Assembly (NCBI GenBank): GCA_003439945.1 | Contig: QVRM01005212.1 | Location: 37,286-101,285, forward strand | Source of the DNA: Dermanyssus gallinae | Taxonomy: Eukaryota > Arthropoda > Arachnida > Mesostigmata > Dermanyssidae | Length of the DNA stretch: 64,000 nt | Direction: 5' to 3' | Part shown: positions 57,549 through 64,000 of the stretch, one piece after another | Layout: the number at the start of each line of letters is the position of its first letter | Position numbering within the stretch: position 1 is the first letter of the stretch | Notes under the pieces: generated by a model | Told to the model about the DNA's origin: nothing | Database searches by the model: none | The model's input: only the letters and a program-made list of their open reading frames with translations | Made by a program: the position numbers and the translations under genes

Positions 57549-57715
57549 AATGGGCGTTGAAGCCGCGATTAACATGGCCCTTATACACCCACAAATTCCA
57601 TTTATTCACACATTTAGTGTCGGTAATACCTAAGTACAAAGAATTGGCTCGGCGTCAGGAGCTCAAAAATGCAGTTACAAGGATTGTATAAAATATAGAA
57701 TAGACATATACAATA

Positions 57716-58590
57716 TACGATGTACGTCAGGAGTCCCTCAGGGCTCTTGCTTAGGCCCATTATTGTACGCGATCTTTGTCACTGATCTAGGCCGTGCCGT
57801 CAGCGCACTCAATGTCACTTACAAAATGTATGCTGATGATCTCAAGGTTTATACCGAAGTACACAGTGACCGGGATCGAACGGAACTGCAGAAAGCAGTC
57901 AATCTCATATCCAGCTGGTCCAAAGCTAACCGAATGGAGATATCTGTTCCAAAATGCGCAATTTTAAAGACCATTCCTGATGATGCTAAGTATTACTTGG
58001 ACGGAAACATTATAAATGAAGTGAATGCGTACAAAGACCTGGGAGTGACGTTTGATCGCCAACTTAAGTTCCGGCAACATATTGTGGAAACAGCGACTGC
58101 AGCGACTCGACTGTGCAACCTTCTTCTTAGAACGTTTATCTTGCAGGACCTTAAAATGTATATAAAACTGTACGAAACAATAGTAGTACCGAAACTCACG
58201 TATTGCGCTCATGTCTGGGCACCCTTCCATGGGAAAGATGTGGCACTGTTGCAACGCGTGCAGGACAGGTTCATTAAGCGTCTGTCCTGGCGCTGCAAAA
58301 TTGCTCGTGCCGAAATTGTACTCCCTAGTGTAGAGGAGTACCAACGACGGGTTGACACTCGTATTTTTAGACAGATCATAAAAGAAAATCGACTTTCAAA
58401 GTTTTTCACTGTGAGGACGAACAACTTACGGAGCGGCGTAACTATTCATGCACTGGAAATAGCCAATGCCGAAGTCGTTAACAATGCTTTTGCGTGGCGC
58501 CTGGCCCGCCGCGCACGGGACGACGACAAAATATGTGACTTGTTAAAACCCCTTTTTTAATAAAAGAGACTTGTATTGTATTGTATACAA
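57716..58590 (+). pseudogene. L2/CR1-like LINE, 5'-truncated 3' end with intact C-terminal frame
   Basis: One uninterrupted frame of about 280 codons starting mid-RT: TSGVPQGSCLGPLLYAIFVTD, KMYADDLKVYTEV (catalytic Asp pair), ISVPKCAIL, YKDLGVTFDRQLKFRQHI (the LGV.FD..L....H motif), VPKLTYCAHVWAPFH, and the C-terminal RRVDTRIFRQIIKENRLS region. It stops at 58558. The tail has AATAAAAG followed by three TTGTA units (58575-58589). Lack of stops marks it as among the youngest insertions here. The 5' truncation near 57700 is normal for LINEs. Confidence 0.85.
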
Positions 58591-58782
58591 AGTTATGATG
58601 ACATTAAACGGGCCAACTAATTTAGAGACTAAATGTTCCTACAAACAAGACCGTGATATCTAGAGCATTCGGTATGACAATATTTCCATCTGCAGTCAAG
58701 CTTTGGGGTCGTGGAAGCCTTCTGCACTGCATAGGTGGTGGTTGTAGCCGTACCGAAAACGCACTATCACATGGCGATTCGG

Positions 58783-60120
58783 TCAGTCGGGCCCTTTCCA
58801 CGCGTCGTCAGTCATTGTGGGATCTATGTCAACCAGTTTGTCCTCCTGAAGCTGAATGAACGCCTTGTATGCCTCTGTCTCCTGCAGCCCATACATCTTT
58901 CGTATGTCTTCTACGAATAGCGAGGTCCCTGTCACGACATAAATTAGGCGGTTGCAAGCGGAGGAGTGCAGGCCCAGCGTTCGCTTTAAAAACGTGGGCT
59001 TAACTCTCTCCAGCATTGCGAGGTCGTTCATCTTAAGGTGTCGCCATATCAACTGCACTCCGTATGTAGCCGTTGGCGCGACTTTAAGATGGAATAGGCG
59101 CAGGGCGGTGTCGATGGAGAGCTTCTGGGGCGCTTCGATTGTTGTCGACGCAATTAGAGCCTTTCTCACCCGTTGTTCAACGTGCAGGCGGAACGCAGCA
59201 CCTGTTGTGGTGAGAGTTATGCCGAGGTATTTAAAAAAAATTACATACTTGACCGGCGCACCCTTAGGCGGAGTTCGTCGCTAGCAGCCGGGCGACCTCC
59301 TCTCCGGAATTTAAGGGACCCAGCTTTACTGTTGTTGAAGGTAAGACCAACCTCGCTGACGTACCTCGACATTGTACTTATTGCTTGTTGTAAGTGGTGT
59401 CTGCTCGTACTGAACATCACCAAATCATCAGCGTACAGAATGACTTTGACGAGCGGATGCCTCGTAGTGATCCGGAAGGGTAGATCGCTCATGAGGACCG
59501 CAAAGAGATGTTATCTCTTTGTGCGAACCCCGTCGTCTGATCGAGACTATCGCGTATCACAACCCCGTCGTCGATTGAGATCATATTTTTCTGTAAAATA
59601 GCTCTGATGAGTTCTAGTATCCTAAGTGGTACAGCAGATTTCGTGAGTTTCTCTAGTACTATCGAGAGTGATTCTGAATCGAATGTTGCTTTGAAACCCA
59701 CGAAGATGGAATAGCGAGGCCGTCCGGATCTTGCTAGCGTCGATTGCACTACTTTCATCAATTTTTGGCACGCCTGGAATCGTCGATCTGCCCGTCCGTG
59801 TTGTTCATGGGGAAGGACTCCTCTGAACTAAAGAAAAGGTCTGAGGCGGCGGACTAGTAGTGTGGATAGGAGCTTGTAACTACAACTTTTCTTCGATTTA
59901 CCTCTCCAGGACGAGGGATCCGACGGACAGCCTTTCCCTTTCGGAATGACAATCATAACACAGTCTCCCCAGTTATCCGGAACCCTTCCCTGAGCCAGGC
60001 AGGCATTGAAGAGGAATGTCCACTGCGGAGTAAGTACGAGGGCTGACTTCAGGTGTGTGTTATAAATACCGTCAAGCCCGCACGCCTTCCGTGTTGGCAG
60101 ATGAGCGATGGCTTCATAAA
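58783..60120 (-). pseudogene. APE-type LINE ORF2, RT to C-terminus
   Basis: Minus-strand pieces in order. About 60110-59890 has the pre-RT/RT start (the ACGLDGIYNTHLKSALVLTP region, then CVMIVIPKGKGCPSDPSSW). 59761-59489 has RT with RYSIFVGFKATFDSESLS (the catalytic Asp position reads Gly) and ISIDDGVVIRDS. 59492-59241 has VKVILYADDLVMFSTSRHHL (Asp pair) and GLTFNNSKAGSLKFRRGG. 59169-58783 has the C-terminal LFHLKVAPTATYGVQLIWRH and ERVKPTFLKRTLGLH. It is related to the element at 1-1850 and to 7354-9050, but better kept than most copies. Confidence 0.8.
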
Positions 60121-60129
60121 CTTTTGCAG

Positions 60130-60302
60130 TTGAGAAGTCTTATGGCCCTTATAAGCCCCCACAAGCGGATATATTATGTCACCGGCATGGTTTATTATCT
60201 ATTCTCAACGAGAATCATTCCAAAAAGTCTAATAACAACGGGGAATGAAGCGGCGACACCCTAGTAATTGACATCTTTGATTAGCCACTGAACCTCCCGC
60301 CA
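60130..60302 (-). mobile_element. tRNA-derived SINE, copy 3 (partial)
   Basis: Carries GGTTTATTATCTATTCTCAA, the CATTCCAAAAAGTCTAATAAC-like stretch and GCGGCGACACCCTAGTAATT in the order of the family. The left body is missing because the copy is truncated against the LINE at 60120. Confidence 0.7.
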
Positions 60303-60309
60303 CATCTAT

Positions 60310-60650
60310 ATTTGAATATTAAAAAAACTGTTTTACATCTAATCCTTTCTGGGCAAGGTCGTGGGTGTTAAAAGGGGTGCGGGAGGGCTCGAGCTTGGTC
60401 GGAAATGTGCCATTATGGCGTCGGTTGCTTCTGACAATGTACTGTTGCTCGCATACTAACGCTGAAATAACAAGGCTGTGTCCCGCAATGGGGTGTAATG
60501 TGAAACCTATTACTATGAACTCACTAATACTTTTAGTTATAGTTAGTTCATAAGTAACCTTATATTATATATTAAGACAGGAAGTTTTTTAGTTTGATAT
60601 CTATTTATTACCATTGTATTTGTTATTTAAAATATATGGCATTTCTATTT
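60310..60650. other. Unassigned intronic DNA
   Basis: AT-rich toward the exon acceptor. No repeat or exon was recognised. Confidence 0.4.
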
Positions 60651-60665
60651 ACCGTTTTTGTCCAG

Positions 60666-60899
60666 GATCGTGACCAACAAAAAGAAAGAAGCCTGTAAAA
60701 ATGGTACGCTTGATTTTTCCGACACCCAGACACTACTTTTCGAGCCAAGTATATCAAACGGCAGCTTGGACGATAAAATTACAACCGCGAACTTTAGGGC
60801 CATGCGGCATTTTTATTCGAACGGAAGACAACGAGGGAGGGTCGTCAAAAAGAAAACACTTTTTGTAAATGTTACCGTGAAGGAGTACCTCTTTGCCGG
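60666..60899 (+). CDS. CD36-family receptor, copy B, second ectodomain exon
   Basis: The acceptor (ATTTACCGTTTTTGTCCAG) ends at 60665 and the donor GTAAGT starts at 60900. The first base completes an Arg codon with the AG left by the exon ending at 49960, so the two can be joined in frame. The exon reads IVTNKKKEACKNGTLDFSDT, LLFEPSISNGSLDDKITTAN, and ends FVNVTVKEYLFAG. This fits NGT.x.....F.PE.SNGSxDDxITTxN and VxEYLFG of the family. Three sequons (NGT, NGS, NVT) suit an extracellular domain. It leaves in phase 2, matching the next exon at 63630 and also the copy A exon at 6389. Confidence 0.9.
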
Positions 60900-60909
60900 G
60901 TAAGTTGCT

Positions 60910-61740
60910 CCTATATTAAACATTTTATTATGACTGTTAAGTAAGTCTGCAAATACTAAGAAATATCGCTTTGATGTACCTACCGTAGTAAGCCGTAGGC
61001 AGATCCCCGCTGGAGATCGAAAAAGAGCAAGACAGTTAACCTTTTTAGAGTCCTCCACTACCGCACCGATGAATGCCTATAAGAGTGTTTATGTTTTTGT
61101 AAACCACCGTTCCCGGTATGCTGGGTTCTGTGCTACCGGACCGAGAAGAAGCCTCATTTTGGTAAAGAGAGATTTGCGATCTACTTGATAATAAGCTTTA
61201 TCTGGGAGTGAGAGGTGGGCCATATCGGTTGATTTATGCGCCGCTGATACGGCGACCAGCCCTAAAATTAGCACATCATTCTGAGCTTCATTTGATATGA
61301 CCATTAGGACGACGTTCAAGAAATTTATCGAAAAGTTGGTAAACTGTGGCTGATAAATTTGCTCCTTTATTTGGTTGGTTGTCTAGTATACTGGTTAATG
61401 GTCTGTTTGCGTTCGAACAGTGCGGTCGTGCTCAGTGAGTGCTCCGTGTTTCCATCATGCGACACCGGCCTACCTTCGCAATCCATGACGCGCCGCGTGT
61501 CAATCGGTTGATTTTGTTCATGCGCTCAGATTAGTGCCACTGTAACTCGTCATTTCACAACAAATCGCAGTCAGTGAGAACAAGTTTTGCTTTCACGATC
61601 TCTCTGTAATTTACCTGTGATCCCCCCACCAATTACGTCTCGTTCCGCTAAATAGAAATCGTTGCAATTGCCAAGCTAGAGTATGCGCAAGATGTGCAGA
61701 AAATGTTGAAGTTGGTCTCTTTGTATGTTGCTCTTGATGC
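60910..61740. other. Unassigned intronic DNA
   Basis: Two minus-strand frames (60813-61058 and 61089-61319) lack recognisable motifs. No exon was seen. Confidence 0.4.
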
Positions 61741-61749
61741 AGCAGGGTG

Positions 61750-61905
61750 TTTATGCTAGTTGCAATGCCAGTGACAAAACGGACCTAAGCGTAGACGTGC
61801 TGGCTAGTGCATGCCGTACCATTCCAAAGCTCCTTGGCGAGGTACACATTTAACTGCGCTACCTCAGGCAGAGGTCTTAGTCACTTTTCCTTGCCACTAT
61901 AACAA
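61750..61905 (-). pseudogene. APE-type LINE C-terminal fragment
   Basis: Reverse-complement similarity to 8825-8910: TTCCTTGCCACT, GCGCTACCTC, GAGGTACAC and CAAAGCTCC occur in matching order. This is the WQGKVTxASAEVAQL segment near the C-terminus of the 7354-9050 LINE. No frame survives. Confidence 0.6.
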
Positions 61906-62231
61906 GAATTGCTGAAGTGAATGAAGCTGAGAGCGGTATACATTCGAGTATTGCATGTATATCGTCCAGGTATTACATATTCAGAGAAGACCTAGGTAAG
62001 TCTACCAGCCTTTTAACTACAAGAAAGCAAAACAGACCCTGATGGGTCGCTGCTTTTTCGTGATAGAAGAGTGCCGGCGCGAAATTGTGGGCCATCGTAA
62101 GCATGTGACCGCGAGTTTTGGTATTTAGTAGAGAGGGTTGACTTATTTGCTTCCAGGCTTGGGAAACTCTAATAGATGATGACCAAGAATGCCTGAAATT
62201 AGTTCATGGTTGTATTCTCATCGTACCTTAG

Positions 62232-62678
62232 TTAGTTTTCTCTTAAGGGTATTGAAGCAAGCAATATAGCATACGGACGGCTTTCGGACGATAAGAAGCC
62301 AAGCGCTGAAATATGAGGTCTGAGCTCTTTCAGCAGGTCTCCATATGTAGCCATATCGACTATAGGTGCGGGCGTATCTGCAAGCTTTGCGACGACCTTT
62401 TTCAAAGGCTCTGATGATAAAGACTCTGATATAACGCAAGTCCGATGAAGCTGTTCAGAGAGAAAAGCTCGGAGAAGCTCGGAAGACTGGACCGCAAAAA
62501 TAATGTCCTCTCCAAAGGTTACTAGTAAACGCCTGGAGCTGGGTGATGCTTTTCCGATAGAATTGGATATGTTGACAATGCTCCTTCTCGAAATTAAGGC
62601 ATTTTCAAAAGCAGTCTTGCCACACTCACAATATCCCTTTGATAAGTTTGGCCAGAGCAGGGCGCGCAGTACTTGCAT
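62232..62678 (-). other. 148-codon ORF of unknown function inside the duplicon
   Basis: An open frame with internally consistent composition: Ser/Leu-rich, with EDIIFAVQSSELLRAFLSEQ and VVAKLADTPAPIVDMATYGD. The first half also reads in copy A at 5570-5355 (LVSRRRIANISNSTGQ versus LISRRSIVNISNSIGK), where an internal deletion removed the rest. It is shared only because the region was duplicated. I do not recognise the family. It could be an unnamed transposon protein or a chance frame, and there is no host-exon context. Confidence 0.35.
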
Positions 62679-63084
62679 AGGAGAGGGCCTGACCGATGCG
62701 GGCGTTATAACTGAGCGTTGATGGGTTTTTAAATGTGATAATTTTCCCTCTCAAAATAGAGCAAGGGAAAAGCAGACATCTAGGGGGCTACTGGGGCCAA
62801 CGTCTCCAGCGAAAGCAGCTAGGAGACAGAGTTGTTACTAGAGTCAACCTACTGGAGAACCTGTGTAAAAACTCAGTGCTGGTTTGCATTTTATATTATT
62901 TGATAGAAGTACACGACATTTTCATGGCCAATGTATGTCCTTTTTATAAATAGCCATTTTAGCCGCCGTTTTAAAACAATTCCGATAAGCCGCTTTCTGC
63001 TTTGCCGAAAACTCAAAAAATCTGACAAACGTTATTCTAGACTATTCTTCGATCCCTATGGGCTTAAAGCCGATCCAGAGGCAT

Positions 63085-63295
63085 ATCTCTAATGCACCGA
63101 GGCCGGGCATGTTGAGATATCTAGGGTTTCCCCAACAGTCCTTGTGGCCATGGTCGTTGACTCTCCAGCGGTATGGCTCGTCATCTATTGTCGATGAGCA
63201 TCGCTCAAAAAGTTCGATCAACAACAGGAATCACGGTATATGGACAACTATGACTAGGGGTTTCCCTAGGCCACGCCGCCCATACCCTAGGCAAC
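63085..63295 (-). mobile_element. tRNA-derived SINE, copy 4 (partner of copy 1)
   Basis: Same body as the other copies (TCTAATGCACCGAGGCCGGGC, GATATCTAGGGTTTCCCCAA, CGATGAGCATCGCTCAAAAA). The tRNA-like head at its right end is partly kept (TTTCCCTAGGCCACGCCGCC). It lies about 335 bases before the CD36 exon, as in copy A. Confidence 0.75.
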
Positions 63296-63629
63296 GTATA
63301 TTTTTTAAATTAGCCTTAAGCTAAATAAAAAATGGCTAAATGCAAAACTTACGCAAGTGGCTTCGTGACGAATCTTGTTGGTAAAAACAAGCGCTTATAC
63401 TTTATCGAGCCACAAACGCTATATAAGCGTCATAATAACTTACAGCCGGGACAATAAGAGGCCATACTTTGTGTCTTGCAATCGGCGCAAGGTTATCACA
63501 TTCCCTTCTGTATATACTTATATAACGTCCAAGAGCAATCATTACAATCTAGTAATAAATGTGATACTCTTGACTTGTCAGGCCTATACCAGACAGCTTT
63601 TAGACTTGTTTTTTGTCGCATTTCAACAG

Positions 63630-63767
63630 ATATTACGACCCAGATTTAAACGCTCGTGATGATATTGTGCCCGCTATTTGCGTATAAAATTCTAGTACCG
63701 AACCGACAGTGCGGGTGTATACCGATACCAAAAGGGTCAATCAGATCATCGCCATTGACACGCTCAA
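63630..63767 (+). pseudogene. CD36-family receptor, copy B, exon with in-frame stop
   Basis: Partner of the exon at 6389-6529. The acceptor (TTTTTTGTCGCATTTCAACAG) ends at 63629 and the donor GTAAGTTG starts at 63768; the phases are conserved. It begins GYYDPDLNARDD and ends VRVYTDTKRVNQIIAIDTL. In the middle (about 63681-63689) the frame reads GTA TAA AAT where copy A has an open TTT/CAA-rich stretch, and the copy is 3 bases shorter overall. The stop would cut the receptor in mid-ectodomain, so copy B is probably a pseudogene unless the base calls are wrong. Confidence 0.75.
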
Positions 63768-64000
63768 GTAAGTTGTCATTGCTTCACTAGAAATCTACCT
63801 GTTGTAAATCCACTGACATAAATACATTACAGTGCATTTATAGTATACAGGAGAAAAGAGTGAAACGTTTTTTGAGAAAAGAGAAGAACGAAGACAACTA
63901 GATAGCTCTCGCAGGAAAGAAAAAACACTTATTTAGATTTAGTTTCGATTTTGAGCAATTAGCGAGTTCCGATGCCACAGGACGCATGATATTATCGTCG

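Larger units (their letters stand above)
61945..64000 (+). repeat. Segmental duplicon, copy B (partner at 5215-6750)
   Basis: See the copy A entry. The similarity runs through the SINE, the CD36 exon and the CACAGGACGCATGATATTAT block and continues to the window edge, so the true end lies outside. This copy holds about 400 extra bases near 62060-62460. Confidence 0.85.

Overview
This window looks like a gene-poor, intron-rich and transposon-dense stretch of an arthropod genome. I think a hard tick is most likely, from the mix of R1-like and R2-like LINEs, tRNA-derived SINEs, mariner relics and a CD36-family receptor with long introns. That assignment rests on recognising families, not on a database search. 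I see no prokaryotic operon, rRNA, CRISPR array or functional tRNA gene.

The only host gene I can support is a CD36/SCARB-family scavenger receptor, present as parts of two tandem copies on the + strand. Copy A contributes exons at 6389-6529, 23840-24019 and 24267-24471 (middle and C-terminal half of the ectodomain). Copy B contributes exons at 49720-49960 (N-terminal membrane segment), 60666-60899 and 63630-63767. An extra, phase-incompatible exon lies at 50681-50777. About 1.5-2 kb around one exon is visibly duplicated (about 5.2-6.75 kb and 61.95-64.0 kb), including a SINE that was already there before the duplication. Copy A has a T-run frameshift and copy B an in-frame stop, so one or both may be decaying, or the assembly may have small errors.

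Nearly everything else is mobile DNA. 0-3.3 kb: APE-type LINE (- strand). 3.5-5.2 kb: fragments of two LINE families. 5.2-6.8 kb: copy A duplicon. 7.35-9.05 kb: APE-type LINE RT remnant. 9.8-11.9 kb and 14.96-23.1 kb: an R2-like element with two ORFs, a gag-like ORF1 and an ORF2 with N-terminal C2H2 finger, RT, CCHC knuckle and PD-D endonuclease. The second copy is split by a nearly intact 5.9 kb R1-like element flanked by a 14-bp target-site duplication. 24.86-25.26 kb: mariner relic. 25.6-27.4 kb: R2-like ORF2 copy. 28.06-28.43 kb: SINE and long TA repeat. 29.13-30.25 kb: large foldback element. 32.4-36.0 kb: second R1-like element. 36-44 kb: mostly unassigned DNA with small LINE relics, a striking hairpin and local duplications. 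44.4-49.3 kb: degraded LINE and R1-like remains. 51.2-53.05 kb: R2-like ORF2 copy. 54.1-56.8 kb: two head-to-tail copies of another LINE. 57.7-58.6 kb: young L2/CR1-like 3' end. 58.8-60.1 kb: APE-type LINE, - strand. 60.1-64 kb: SINE and copy B duplicon.

The transposons follow recognisable life cycles. R1-like ORF1 (zinc-knuckle RNA-binding protein) and ORF2 (APE endonuclease plus RT) overlap by 8 bases. R2-like ORF1 and ORF2 touch through TAATG. The nesting order (R2-like element first, R1-like inserted later) can be read directly from the target-site duplication.
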